Shown: positions 1 through 7,892 of the stretch, piece by piece
How positions within the stretch are numbered: the stretch's first letter is position 1
Layout: each line of letters opens with the position of its first letter
NCBI GenBank assembly: GCA_018240565.1
Contig: JAFEFO010000012.1
Span: 1-55,428, forward strand
Length of the DNA stretch: 55,428 nucleotides
Reading direction: 5' to 3'
From: Pseudomonadota bacterium
GTDB lineage: Bacteria; Pseudomonadota; Gammaproteobacteria; Xanthomonadales; Rhodanobacteraceae
Program-made: the position numbers and the translations under genes
Notes under the pieces: model-generated
Told to the model about the DNA's origin: nothing
Databases searched by the model: none
What the model saw: only the letters and a program-made list of their open reading frames with translations

Positions 1-149
1 CAGCCGGGACATAGGATGCTCATGGGCCACGGTCGCCCTCCTGCTTGATGCCTAGACAACACCAAGCTAGCAGCGGCGACCGTGCGTCCGCTATTTACCC
101 GCAGATCCGTGAAGAACCTTTTTTTATGCGCCTGGCGTGCGTGGATCCT
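1..149. other. Window-edge intergenic segment with an inverted repeat
   Basis: No convincing gene is seen here. A perfect 10-bp inverted repeat (CACGGTCGCC at 28-37 and GGCGACCGTG at 75-84) is separated by 37 nt. A T-run lies near 119-125, downstream of the minus-strand lipoprotein gene, so it is on the wrong strand to be that gene's terminator. The role of the repeat is unknown. Confidence 0.3.
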
Positions 150-716
150 TCAGTCCCGCGTCGCGCCGCTCCCGCCGCCCGGAATCACCGCCGGATCGCA
201 TTTGCCGTCACCCTTGTCGAAGACGATGCGCCAATGCCCATCGGCGTGCTTGCGCCAGATCGAATTGAAGCGTGCGACGCATTTGCCGGTCGCGTCGTAC
301 ACGGGGCCGGTCGTGTAGGCAAAGTCCCTTTTGTTCCACCGCGCCTGGATGGGTTCCCAGGAAAACGGCGCGGCCGTCGCATCAAAATACGGCTTCCATT
401 CCTTCAACACTTCCGACTTGCCCAGCAGTGCGCCGTCCTTGTTGAAAAATACCGCATCGTCGTCGAGAAACCCGGCGAATGCCTTGAAATCGCGATCCGC
501 CATGGTCTTGGCGAATGCACATTCGGTTTCGATCACCTCGCGCAATCCGGCAACCCGTGGCCCCGCCGGGCCGCTGCAACCCACCGGATCGTCGGGGCGG
601 TGCGTGATCGGCTTGGCATCGGCTTCGGGCTTGGGCGCAGCGTTCGCGCATCCGGCAATCGCGACCGCCAATGCGCACGCCATCATCAATCCGAACACCA
701 AACCCTTCATGTTCAT
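150..716 (-). CDS. NTF2-like (SnoaL/DUF4440-type) lipoprotein, 188 aa
   Basis: This is a predicted lipoprotein with a hydrophobic signal segment ending in a lipobox (VAIAGC, Cys about residue 22). After it comes a compact alpha+beta domain of the NTF2/DUF4440 kind, recognisable from the pattern of a helix with ETECAFAKTMADRD, then AFAGFLDDDAVFF, and late strands such as GHWRIVFDKGDG. Such domains bind small ligands or act as accessory enzymes; the substrate cannot be told. The ATG at 716 overlaps the stop of the upstream oxidoreductase as ATGA, and AAGGA lies about 9 nt upstream, which supports this start over the longer reading frame. The two genes are therefore probably translationally coupled. 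Confidence 0.75.
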   Translation of the reverse strand: MNMKGLVFGLMMACALAVAIAGCANAAPKPEADAKPITHRPDDPVGCSGPAGPRVAGLREVIETECAFAKTMADRDFKAFAGFLDDDAVFFNKDGALLGKSEVLKEWKPYFDATAAPFSWEPIQARWNKRDFAYTTGPVYDATGKCVARFNSIWRKHADGHWRIVFDKGDGKCDPAVIPGGGSGATRD

Positions 717-2317
717 CGGCGCAAATCCTTGATGATTGCCTGTGCTGCATTGTGTCCCGGCGCGCCGGTGACGCCGCCACCGGGATGCGTGCCGGCACCG
801 CACAGGTATAGTCCCGGCAGCGCGCCGCGGTAATTCGCGTAACCAAGCATTGGCCGCGCGCTGAACAATTGATTCAGCGACAGCGCGCCGTGGAAGATGT
901 CGCCGCCGATGAGTCCGAAGTCGCGTTCCAGGTCCAGCGGCGATTTGATCTGGCGGCCGAGTACCGAGTCCGCGAAGCCCGGGGCGTACTTGTCGACCGT
1001 CGCGATCATCACGTCCGCGACTTCTTCGCGGTGATCGTCCCAGTTGCGCCCGCCCGACAGAACCGGTTCGACGTGCTGGCAGAACAGGCTCGCGACATGC
1101 TGACCCTTGGGCGCGAGTGAATCGTCCAGCGTGGACGGAATCAGCATTTCCACGATCGGATTCTTCGACCAGCCGCCGGCGCGCGCTTCCAGGTAGGCGC
1201 GATCCATGTAGTTGAGGCTCGGCGCCATGATGATGCCTGCGGTGAGGTGATCGCCGTCGCCCGGAAGGCAGGTGAAGCTCGGCAGGCGCGACAGCGCGAC
1301 GTTCATGCGGAACGTGCCCGATCCGCAGCGCCAGTTAGCCATGCGCTCGCGCACCGGCGTGGGCACATGTGCGGGATTGAGCAGGCGCTCGTAGAGCAAT
1401 TTCGGATTGACGTTGGCGATGACGGTTTTCGCGCGCAACGTCTCGCCCTTTTCCGTCACCACGCCGATGGCACACCCACGTTCGACCAGGATCTCGCGCA
1501 CGCTGCAGTCGGTGCGGATCTGCGCGCCGGCAGCGATCGCGGACTTCGCCATCGCCTGCGTGATCGCGCCCATGCCGCCGATCGCGTGGCCCCAAGCACC
1601 CTTGACGCCGTTCACCTCGCCAAAGACGTGATGCAGCAGCACATAGGCGCTGCCCGGCGTGTACGGACTCGCGAAATTGCCGACGATGCCGTCGAAACCG
1701 AGCACGGCCTTGATCGGTTCGCTCTCGAAGAAGCGGTCGAGGTATTCGGCGGCTGAAATCGCAAACAGGTCGAGCAGGTCGGTGCGCAGCGTCGCATCCA
1801 GGGACTTCATGCGCTTGCCGAGCTTGCCGGCACGCAGCAATTCCGGCAATGCCTTGAGCCAGCCGCCGTCGGTCACATTTGGTGGCGGCTGCAGGGCGAG
1901 GTCGCGCAGCAGGTCGGCGATGGCGTCGAGGCGCCGTTCGTATTCCGACAGATTTTCGGCGTCCTTTTTCGAAAACTTGGCGACTTCCGCACGCGTGCGG
2001 CCTTCGCCGGTCAAAAGGTACGTGCCATCCGGGCGCGGCAGGAAATTGTTCGCGCGGCGCAGGACAATCTTCAATCCATGCGCGGAAAGATTCAGATCGC
2101 GGATGACCTTGGGTTGCAGCAATGACACGGTGTAGGCCGCGACTGAATTGCGAAAGCCCGGATGGAATTCCTCGGTCACTGCGGCGCCGCCGACGACGTC
2201 GCGCTTTTCCAGCACCAGGGGCTTCAGACCGGCTTGCGCCAGATACGCGGCGCAGACCAGGCCATTGTGGCCGCCACCGACGAGGATGGCGTCGAATTCA
2301 CCGGAGGCGCGACTCAC
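713..2317 (-). CDS. Phytoene desaturase-like / PYROXD2-like FAD-dependent oxidoreductase, 534 aa
   Basis: This is a flavin amine-oxidase/CrtI-superfamily protein. The N-terminus has the dinucleotide-binding fold GGGHNGLVCAAYLAQAG followed by VLEKRDVVGGAA, and the C-terminus has the family signature LYLCGAGTHPGGGVTG and an APGHNAAQ helix that close the FAD site. Length matches PYROXD2-like relatives. No carotenoid genes are nearby, so a carotenoid role is not supported and the substrate is unknown. The start is inferred as GTG at 2317 because it overlaps the glutathione peroxidase stop (GTGA); an ATG further upstream at 2422 would run through most of the 3' end of gpx. It is likely cotranscribed with gpx and the lipoprotein gene. 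Confidence 0.85.
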   Translation of the reverse strand: MSRASGEFDAILVGGGHNGLVCAAYLAQAGLKPLVLEKRDVVGGAAVTEEFHPGFRNSVAAYTVSLLQPKVIRDLNLSAHGLKIVLRRANNFLPRPDGTYLLTGEGRTRAEVAKFSKKDAENLSEYERRLDAIADLLRDLALQPPPNVTDGGWLKALPELLRAGKLGKRMKSLDATLRTDLLDLFAISAAEYLDRFFESEPIKAVLGFDGIVGNFASPYTPGSAYVLLHHVFGEVNGVKGAWGHAIGGMGAITQAMAKSAIAAGAQIRTDCSVREILVERGCAIGVVTEKGETLRAKTVIANVNPKLLYERLLNPAHVPTPVRERMANWRCGSGTFRMNVALSRLPSFTCLPGDGDHLTAGIIMAPSLNYMDRAYLEARAGGWSKNPIVEMLIPSTLDDSLAPKGQHVASLFCQHVEPVLSGGRNWDDHREEVADVMIATVDKYAPGFADSVLGRQIKSPLDLERDFGLIGGDIFHGALSLNQLFSARPMLGYANYRGALPGLYLCGAGTHPGGGVTGAPGHNAAQAIIKDLRR

Positions 2318-2793
2318 AGCAGCTGCGCCAGATCCTTTTCGATTTTTTGCGGCGTATCGGTCGGCGCGTAACGTGTCACGACCTTGCCCTCGGCATCGAC
2401 CAGGAATTTGGTGAAGTTCCACTTGATCGATTCGCTGCCGAGCAGACCCTTGGCCTGCGCCTTGAGGTACTTGTACAGCGGATGCGTGTTCGCGCCGTTG
2501 ACATCGATCTTGGCGAACAGCGGGAATTTCACGTCGTAGGTGAGCGAGCAGAAATTCTTGATTTCGGCCTCGTCGCCCGGCTCCTGGTGGCCGAACTGAT
2601 CACAGGGAAAGCCGAGCACGACCACACCCTTGTCCTTGAATTTTTCGTACAGCGCTTCCAGGCCCGTGTATTGCGGCGTGAAACCGCATTTGCTGGCGAC
2701 GTTGACGACGAGCATCGTCTTGCCCTTGTAGGCGGACAATTTCTGCTCGTCGCCGTCGATGGTCCTGGCGGAAAAATCGTAGACGCTGGTCAT
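2314..2793 (-). CDS. Glutathione peroxidase family protein (BtuE/GPx-like), 159 aa
   Basis: This is a thiol peroxidase of the glutathione peroxidase fold that reduces hydrogen or lipid peroxides, probably using thioredoxin as in most bacterial Cys-type members. Visible signatures are NVASKCGFTPQY with the peroxidatic Cys at residue 36, the GFPCDQFGHQEPG loop, and KWNFTKFLVD with the conserved Trp and Asn. Length is normal and there is no signal peptide, so it is cytoplasmic. The ATG at 2793 is preferred to one 15 nt upstream. Its 5' region carries one copy of the 32-bp repeat that also overlaps the end of cyoE, with a TA module in between. Confidence 0.93.
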   Translation of the reverse strand: MTSVYDFSARTIDGDEQKLSAYKGKTMLVVNVASKCGFTPQYTGLEALYEKFKDKGVVVLGFPCDQFGHQEPGDEAEIKNFCSLTYDVKFPLFAKIDVNGANTHPLYKYLKAQAKGLLGSESIKWNFTKFLVDAEGKVVTRYAPTDTPQKIEKDLAQLL

Positions 2794-2811
2794 GGCCCCA
2801 CCCCACATCGA

Positions 2812-2843
2812 TTCGGTGCGGCAGTGTAGCGCGTCAGCTGACG
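2812..2843. repeat. 32-bp direct repeat, copy A (gpx side of the ParE cassette)
   Basis: The segment matches 3366-3397 at 30 of 32 positions in the same orientation. It contains the palindrome CGTCAGCTGACG at 2832-2843. The other copy includes the cyoE stop codon. The two copies lie 554 bp apart and bracket the ParE-type TA pair. Confidence 0.9.
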
Positions 2844-2871
2844 GGATGCAGATACCGGCTGGGCTTGGCCG

Positions 2872-3147
2872 TCAGACGCCGTGCCGACTCGTATGCCACA
2901 CCCGAACGATGTAGATCGTATCGCCGTGAATCTCGTAAATCAGCACATACGGCGTGCGCGACACCAGCCATTCGCGTTGCTCCGGATCGTCGCCGACGCG
3001 ACCGATATAGGGATAATCGCAAAGCCGCCGAGTCGCTTCCAGAATGCGCTCGGCGACTTGTTGCGCGGCGCGCGGATTGTCCCTGGCGATGTAGTCGGTT
3101 GCGCTCTCGAAGTCGTGCAATGCCAGCAGCGGCCACGCCAACTTCAC
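2872..3147 (-). CDS. Type II TA toxin, RelE/ParE family, 91 aa
   Basis: This is a small basic toxin of the RelE/ParE superfamily. The ParE-like features are an N-terminal helix ALHDFESATDYIARDNP, AAQQVAERILEA, the region LCDYPYIGRVGDD, and the terminal strands YVLIYEIHGDTIYIVRVWH followed by TSRHGV. ParE members usually poison gyrase and RelE members cut mRNA; the sequence favours the ParE branch but does not settle it. The ATG overlaps the antitoxin stop (ATGA at 3144-3147), the usual antitoxin-then-toxin order. The pair sits between cyoE and gpx and is bracketed by a 32-bp direct repeat, suggesting it was inserted. Confidence 0.9.
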   Translation of the reverse strand: MKLAWPLLALHDFESATDYIARDNPRAAQQVAERILEATRRLCDYPYIGRVGDDPEQREWLVSRTPYVLIYEIHGDTIYIVRVWHTSRHGV

Positions 3148-3353
3148 GGATGCACGCCGAATTTGGCGAACACGCGGCGCACTTCTTCCTCGCTTGCGAT
3201 CTCGCCACGCCGAACGGCCTGCTTGCCTTCAGCCGCTGCCTCACGCAGGCGTGCGTATTCCTCGACGTCGCGCCACGTCGCATCTTCAGGCAAGCGCTCG
3301 GCCAAGGCGTGCAGGGCCTGACGCAAATCGGGGTCTTTCATGACGGCGTTCAT
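3144..3353 (-). CDS. Antitoxin of the ParE-type module, 69 aa
   Basis: This short acidic and Arg-rich protein lies directly upstream of, and overlaps by 4 nt, the ParE-like toxin. It begins MNAVMKDPDLRQALHAL and ends with EEEVRRVFAKFGVHP, a C-terminal helix typical of antitoxins that wrap their toxin. No clear DNA-binding fold is visible, unlike ParD/RHH antitoxins, so its family is unassigned. The antitoxin call rests mainly on size, order and overlap. Its 5' leader contains the second copy of the 32-bp repeat. Confidence 0.75.
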   Translation of the reverse strand: MNAVMKDPDLRQALHALAERLPEDATWRDVEEYARLREAAAEGKQAVRRGEIASEEEVRRVFAKFGVHP

Positions 3354-3365
3354 CGCAAGCTCCCG

Positions 3366-3397
3366 TTCGGTGCCGCAGTGTAGCGCGTCAGCCGACG
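3366..3397. repeat. 32-bp direct repeat, copy B (includes the 3' end of cyoE)
   Basis: This segment is 30/32 identical to 2812-2843. Positions 3388-3397 are the last codons and stop of cyoE. On the minus strand both copies contain GCTACACTG, so they could also carry a -10-like element (TACACT) in front of the antitoxin and of gpx. Confidence 0.9.
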
Positions 3398-4296
3398 CGG
3401 CGCAGGCTCATCACGGTGTGGCGCAATGGCGAGGAATCGACGTAGTGGTCGATGAGCATGAACGCGAACAACGCCATCAGGTAGATGATGGAATAGTTGA
3501 ACACACGCATCGCGAAGCGCTCGTTAGGCGGGTCGAGAAGCTTGACGGCGTAGTAGACGAATCCCGCGCCGAGCACGAGCGCGCCACCGAGGTAAAACAG
3601 CCCGCTCATGCCGGTCAGGTACGGCAGCACGGTGACGATGACGAGCAGCACGGTGTAGAACAGGATGTGCCAGCGCGTATATTGCACGCCGTGCGTGACC
3701 GGCAACATCGGCACCTGCGCGCGCGAGTAGTCGTCACGGCGGAAGATCGCCAGCGCCCAGAAATGCGGCGGCGTCCACACGAAGATGATCAGGCACAGCA
3801 GCAGCGCGTAGGGATCGAGCGTGTTGGTCACGGCGGTCCAGCCCAGCACTGGCGGAATGGCGCCGGCGATGCCGCCGATGACGATGTTCTGTGGCGTGGC
3901 GCGCTTGAGGAAGGCCGTGTAGATCACCGCATAGCCGATCAAACCGGCGAACGTAAGGGCGGCCGTCAGCGGATTGACGAATACGCACAGAATCACCATC
4001 GACAACACGCCAATCACACTCGCGAACACGAATACCTGCATCGAATTCAAATGCCCGGTCGCCAGTGGCCGGTGTGCAGTGCGTGCCATCACCTTGTCGA
4101 TGCGTCGATCGATGAGCTGGTTGAACGCCGCGGCCGATGAAGACGCGAGCCAAATACCGAGCGTGCCGAACACCAGCGCGCGCCACGGCGGCAGGCCCGG
4201 CACGGCGAGAAACATGCCGATCACGGCGCAGAACACCAGGAGCGCGACGATGCGCGGCTTGGTCAGTTCCCAGTATTCGTGGGCGAGGGCGAGCAT
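3388..4296 (-). CDS. cyoE: Protoheme IX farnesyltransferase (heme O synthase)
   Basis: This polytopic inner-membrane UbiA-superfamily prenyltransferase adds farnesyl to heme B to make heme O, the precursor of heme A for the aa3 oxidase. The diagnostic aspartate-rich loop is visible as [19 protein letters not shown], and the second conserved loop near [16 protein letters not shown]. About nine hydrophobic segments are seen and the length (302 aa) is normal. ATG at 4296 is chosen; a GTG at 4302 is possible. It follows ctaA by 9 nt and ends the cox assembly operon. Its last 10 nt belong to a repeat that is duplicated beyond the adjacent TA pair. Confidence 0.95.
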   Translation of the reverse strand: MLALAHEYWELTKPRIVALLVFCAVIGMFLAVPGLPPWRALVFGTLGIWLASSSAAAFNQLIDRRIDKVMARTAHRPLATGHLNSMQVFVFASVIGVLSMVILCVFVNPLTAALTFAGLIGYAVIYTAFLKRATPQNIVIGGIAGAIPPVLGWTAVTNTLDPYALLLCLIIFVWTPPHFWALAIFRRDDYSRAQVPMLPVTHGVQYTRWHILFYTVLLVIVTVLPYLTGMSGLFYLGGALVLGAGFVYYAVKLLDPPNERFAMRVFNYSIIYLMALFAFMLIDHYVDSSPLRHTVMSLRRVG

Positions 4297-4305
4297 GCGC
4301 ACAGT

Positions 4306-5313
4306 CTAGCGTGGCGCGGGGCGCAGGCGCACGGCAAGCGCCAGCAGCGACAGCAACAACAGCGCCGCGCCGAGGTTGTGCGCGGCGGCAACCGGCAAGG
4401 GCAGCGCAAACACGACATTGCTTATGCCCAGGCACACCTGCGTGATCAACAACACGCCCACGGCGATGCCATAACTGCGCAGCGGTGGCGTGCGCAACGC
4501 ACGAATGGTCGTCGCCAGCACGTGCCCGAACACGACGACCGCGCCAATGCGATGCACCATCTGGATCGCCACGCGTGCGGGGCCATCCAGTACGCCGCCT
4601 TCGTAATCCACGCCGATGTGGCGCCAGAGGATGAAAGCCTGGTGGAAATCCATCGCCGGCCACCATTGCATGAGGCAGGTCGGGAAATCCGTGCCGCAGG
4701 ACAACGCGGCGTAATTGCTGCTGGTCCATCCGCCGAGCGCGATCTGGATGGCGACGAGCACGATGCCGGCGACGGTCATGCGCCGCAGTTTCGGCGCATC
4801 CACGCGCGCCGTTGCGTCCAGACTCAAGCGCAACGCCGTGTAGGCGAGCAGCGCGAACATCGCCATGCCGCCGACGAGGTGCGACGTCACCACCAGCGGC
4901 AGCAGCTTCCAGGTCACCGTCCACATGCCGAGTGCGGCCTGGAAGAAGATGAATCCCGCGGCGGCGCAGGGAACCAGCGCGAGCCGACCCATTTCGCGCC
5001 GACGCATCCACGCCCACCCCGCCAGCGCGAACGTGAGCAGGCTCAACACGCCGACCAGGATGCGATGGACCTGCTCGCGCCAGGCCTTGTCGGCCTCGAA
5101 CGGGCGCTGCGGGAAGTTCGCGTCGGCATGCGCGATCTCGTGCGCGTGCACGGGCCAGGTCAGCTTGCCGTAGCAGGTCGGCCAGTCCGGGCATGACAAA
5201 CCCGCGTTCGACAAGCGCACGAACGCACCAAACACGATCACGACGAGGGCGAAGGCGGCGGCGGCCCAGGCCAAGCGGCGCATTCCGGACACGGGGAAAC
5301 GGATGGTGGCCAT
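4306..5313 (-). CDS. ctaA: Heme A synthase (CtaA/COX15 family), 335 aa
   Basis: This inner-membrane enzyme oxidises the C8 methyl of heme O to a formyl group, giving heme A for cytochrome aa3. It shows eight hydrophobic segments, the paired-cysteine loops LSCPDWPTCYGKLTWP and LSCGTDFPTCLMQWWP, and conserved His in HRILVG, HLVGG, HRIGAV and HNLGA. Length and context (SURF1, Sco-like protein, cyoE) fit. The start overlaps the stop of the upstream gene (TGATG), implying coupled translation. Confidence 0.95.
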   Translation of the reverse strand: MATIRFPVSGMRRLAWAAAAFALVVIVFGAFVRLSNAGLSCPDWPTCYGKLTWPVHAHEIAHADANFPQRPFEADKAWREQVHRILVGVLSLLTFALAGWAWMRRREMGRLALVPCAAAGFIFFQAALGMWTVTWKLLPLVVTSHLVGGMAMFALLAYTALRLSLDATARVDAPKLRRMTVAGIVLVAIQIALGGWTSSNYAALSCGTDFPTCLMQWWPAMDFHQAFILWRHIGVDYEGGVLDGPARVAIQMVHRIGAVVVFGHVLATTIRALRTPPLRSYGIAVGVLLITQVCLGISNVVFALPLPVAAAHNLGAALLLLSLLALAVRLRPAPR

Positions 5314-5861
5314 CAGTAGATGATCTTGGTTATGTCGCGGCGCAGGCCTTGCGCGGAATAGCCATCCGTATAGCGCAACATCAATTGCCCGCGCGGATCG
5401 ACCAGGGCCAGGGCGAGTTGATCAACGCCGGTCGGACGCGCGAAGGCGAATGCGTTGGAATCCTCGCGACCGATTTGCAGCGGCGCGCGGGCCGCGACGA
5501 AGCCATCCGGCAAGGATGCTCCGACATACAGCACGCGCAGGCGGTCGGCGTTGCGGCCCAGCGTGATGCGCATGCGCAAGGCTTCGTCGAGCCGCATCTG
5601 GCAGTCTTGCGCGCAGTCCGGACCGGACAGCGCCAGCAACGTCCAGCGGTATTGCGGATCCTGCCATGCGTACTGGCTGCCGTCGGCGAGCGTCACCGCT
5701 ACCGTCGCGACGTTGCGCGCCGGATGCACCAGGATCCCGCTTTGCGTGGTTTTTTGCGGCTCCCAGCCGCCCGAACGCAGCAGGAAGGCGGCGGCAAGCG
5801 GGATGGCAAACACGAGGGCGATCCCGACGAGTGCCAGGCGGCCGCGCGTGGTCTTGTTCAT
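5313..5861 (-). CDS. Sco-like thioredoxin-fold membrane protein of the cox cluster, 182 aa
   Basis: This is a single-span membrane protein (TM about residues 9-28) with a periplasmic thioredoxin-like domain. A CxxxC motif in GPDCAQDC aligns with the copper-binding CxxxC of Sco1/SenC proteins, and ALVDPRGQLMLRYTDG resembles the Sco strand pair. The His that follows in true Sco proteins appears replaced (GVDQLALALVD), so copper binding may be altered. The gene lies between SURF1 and ctaA, the same place as the uncharacterised gene in pseudomonad clusters (from memory). Start ATG 5861 is used; a GTG at 5870 overlapping the SURF1 stop is an alternative. A role in CuA or oxidase assembly is inferred. 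Confidence 0.75.
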   Translation of the reverse strand: MNKTTRGRLALVGIALVFAIPLAAAFLLRSGGWEPQKTTQSGILVHPARNVATVAVTLADGSQYAWQDPQYRWTLLALSGPDCAQDCQMRLDEALRMRITLGRNADRLRVLYVGASLPDGFVAARAPLQIGREDSNAFAFARPTGVDQLALALVDPRGQLMLRYTDGYSAQGLRRDITKIIY

Positions 5862-5866
5862 TTCGA

Positions 5867-6598
5867 TCACGTTTCCGTTTTTGTCCAATGCGTGACGATC
5901 AGTATCGCGATCGCTACTGCGGCGAAACCGAACCAGGTGAAGGCGTAGCCGATGTGGCGCTCGGGTGGAAACACCTGCGGCTTCCATGAGCGCGCGAATC
6001 CGCTCGCGGGCGCCGGATCGAGCAACAGCAATCGCGGCAACACCGGTGCGCGCAGGTCAGCCGCAATGGCCTTGGCGTCGAGGAACAAGGTCAGTTTTGG
6101 CCATGCCGCCTGTCCCGGCAACGCGTTGCCGCCAAGACGCAAGCCGCCGCCTGGAAAAGGCGCATACAGACCCGTCAAGGCGACCTCGCCGACCGGCAAC
6201 CGTGGCACGGAAGGCGTCGTTCCCTGCGTGTGGTCCCATGCCAGCCAGCCGCGATCCACCAGCATCAGGTCGCTTTGGCCGTCGGCCGCGAATACACCGA
6301 TGGCGTGCACACCGATGCGATTGGCGTTGAACTGCTCATCCAGCAGGTAACCACGGTCAGAAAGATAGTGTCCCGACACTTTCATGTGCGGGTAGCGCTG
6401 TGCGTCCCGCGCTGCCGCGCTTGCCTGCGCGAAATCCAGTGTTGGCGCGCTTGCCGCATTGTCAAAAGCCGCGAACAGTAGTCTCTTTTGTGCGGCGCGC
6501 TCGACTTGCCACACGCCCAATGCGCAGAACACGGCAATACCGAACGCCGTCAAGGCCCAGGCGAACGCCGTCGGCCGCCGCCAGCGTCGCGTCGTCAT
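5867..6598 (-). CDS. SURF1/Shy1 family cytochrome oxidase assembly protein, 243 aa
   Basis: SURF1 proteins help insert heme A into subunit I of aa3 oxidases. The protein has the family layout: an N-terminal transmembrane helix with ALGVWQVERAAQKRLL, a large periplasmic domain containing YLLDEQFNANRIGVHAIG and LVDRGWLAWD, and a C-terminal helix GYAFTWFGFAAVAIAILI. Length is normal. It heads the minus-strand run SURF1, Sco-like, ctaA, cyoE. The divergent DUF2909 gene starts 48 nt away. Confidence 0.93.
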   Translation of the reverse strand: MTTRRWRRPTAFAWALTAFGIAVFCALGVWQVERAAQKRLLFAAFDNAASAPTLDFAQASAAARDAQRYPHMKVSGHYLSDRGYLLDEQFNANRIGVHAIGVFAADGQSDLMLVDRGWLAWDHTQGTTPSVPRLPVGEVALTGLYAPFPGGGLRLGGNALPGQAAWPKLTLFLDAKAIAADLRAPVLPRLLLLDPAPASGFARSWKPQVFPPERHIGYAFTWFGFAAVAIAILIVTHWTKTET

Positions 6599-6646
6599 TG
6601 CGCGGCGGCGCTATACTGGCCGCGCCCCGGCACGGAACACCCGCCC

Positions 6647-6856
6647 ATGTGGACCACACTCGTCGTCATCGCGTTCTTTATCGTGATTGTCTGGAATCTC
6701 GGCGCCGGCTTGTATTACATGATGACCGACAAGGGCACCACCGACCGCACGGTGCGCGCGCTGACCTGGCGCATCGGCATTTCGGTGCTGCTGATCCTGC
6801 TGGTGATCGTCGGCATCCTGACCGGCGTCATCCATCCGCACGGCGTAAATCGATAA
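6647..6856 (+). CDS. DUF2909 twin-transmembrane protein, 69 aa
   Basis: This short protein has two hydrophobic helices (about residues 3-25 and 46-62) joined by a charged loop MMTDKGTTDRTVRALTWR, as in the DUF2909 family. It sits inside the cox cluster but on the opposite strand, divergent from SURF1 and convergent with ctaE. I recall the same inverted placement in pseudomonads, so the arrangement is probably old. A role in oxidase assembly is likely but unproven. A -10-like TATACT lies at 6612-6617 without a clear -35. Confidence 0.85.
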   Translation: MWTTLVVIAFFIVIVWNLGAGLYYMMTDKGTTDRTVRALTWRIGISVLLILLVIVGILTGVIHPHGVNR

Positions 6857-7010
6857 ACCACTGCCTGCGCCCGCTGCCTTTCAGACAATCAAAACCGTCG
6901 CGAGCGATGGCAGATTGTGCGTCGGCCGCGCACAGGAAGCGGAGTGTACTTGCGTGTACATGAGCATTCCGAGCACGGCCGGCGCGCAAGCTGCCAAGCG
7001 CAGCAGGTTT

Positions 7011-7880
7011 TTACAGGACGTAAACGAAGATAAACAGGCCCAGCCACACCACGTCCACGAAGTGCCAGTACCAGGCCACGGCCTCGAAGGCGAAGTGGTG
7101 ATTCTTGGTGAAGTGGCCCTTGAAGCAGCGGAACCAGATCACCGTCAGCATGCACGCGCCGAGCGTCACGTGCAGGCCATGGAAGCCGGTGAGCATGAAG
7201 AACGTCGAGCCATAGATGCCGGTGTCGAGGGTCAGGTTGAGCTTGGTGTAGGCCTCGATGTACTCGTGCGCCTGGAAATTCAGGAACAGCGCGCCGAGGA
7301 CGATGGTGGCGCCGAGCCAGATGAGCAACTGGCGCCGATTGCCGGCACGCAGCGCATGGTGCGCAACCGTAATCGTGACGCCGGAAGACAACAGGATCAG
7401 GGTGTTGAGCAGGGGCACGCCCCATGCCGGCATGGTCTGGAAGATGCCGCCGACCTGCTCGGGTCCGTTCGTCGGCCAGGCGGCGACGAAATCCTTCCAC
7501 AGGAAGAAGTTGGTCAGCGCACCGTCACCGGCGCCGCCGTACCACGGGATCGAGAAATTGCGCACGTAGAACAGCGCGCCGAAGAACGCGCCGAAGAACA
7601 TCACCTCGGAGAAGATGAACCACATCATGCCCATGCGGAAGGACGTGTCCACCTGCTTGGTGTACAGACCCGACAGCGATTCGCCGATCACGGTGCGGAA
7701 CCAGCCGAACAGCATCGACAGAAGGCAGGCGATGCCGAGTGCCATCACCCACTTGCCGGGATCGAATTCGTTCATCCACATGGCGGCCCCGCCGACCGTG
7801 AAGAACAGTCCGAACGAACCCAGGATCGGCCAATGCGTGCCGTGCGGGACGTAATAGGCGCCTTGTGCTTGTGATGACAT
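7011..7880 (-). CDS. ctaE: Cytochrome c oxidase subunit III, 289 aa
   Basis: This is a core membrane subunit of the aa3 oxidase. Seven hydrophobic helices are visible, with family signatures at FSEVMFFGAFFGALFY, HALRAGNRRQLLIWL, HEYIEAYTKLN and HFAFEAVAWYWHFVDVVWL. The extended N-terminus and loop between helices 3 and 4 are typical of proteobacterial CoxC. It follows ctaG by 12 nt and is the last gene of the ctaC-ctaE transcript before the opposing DUF2909 gene. Confidence 0.97.
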   Translation of the reverse strand: MSSQAQGAYYVPHGTHWPILGSFGLFFTVGGAAMWMNEFDPGKWVMALGIACLLSMLFGWFRTVIGESLSGLYTKQVDTSFRMGMMWFIFSEVMFFGAFFGALFYVRNFSIPWYGGAGDGALTNFFLWKDFVAAWPTNGPEQVGGIFQTMPAWGVPLLNTLILLSSGVTITVAHHALRAGNRRQLLIWLGATIVLGALFLNFQAHEYIEAYTKLNLTLDTGIYGSTFFMLTGFHGLHVTLGACMLTVIWFRCFKGHFTKNHHFAFEAVAWYWHFVDVVWLGLFIFVYVL

Positions 7881-7892
7881 TTTCGATTCCCG

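Noticed and set aside
2812..3397. Reading the 32-bp repeats only as duplicated promoters
   Set aside because: They may contain promoter elements, but one copy includes cyoE coding sequence and its stop, which a promoter duplication alone does not explain. Kept as an insertion footprint with the promoter reading noted.
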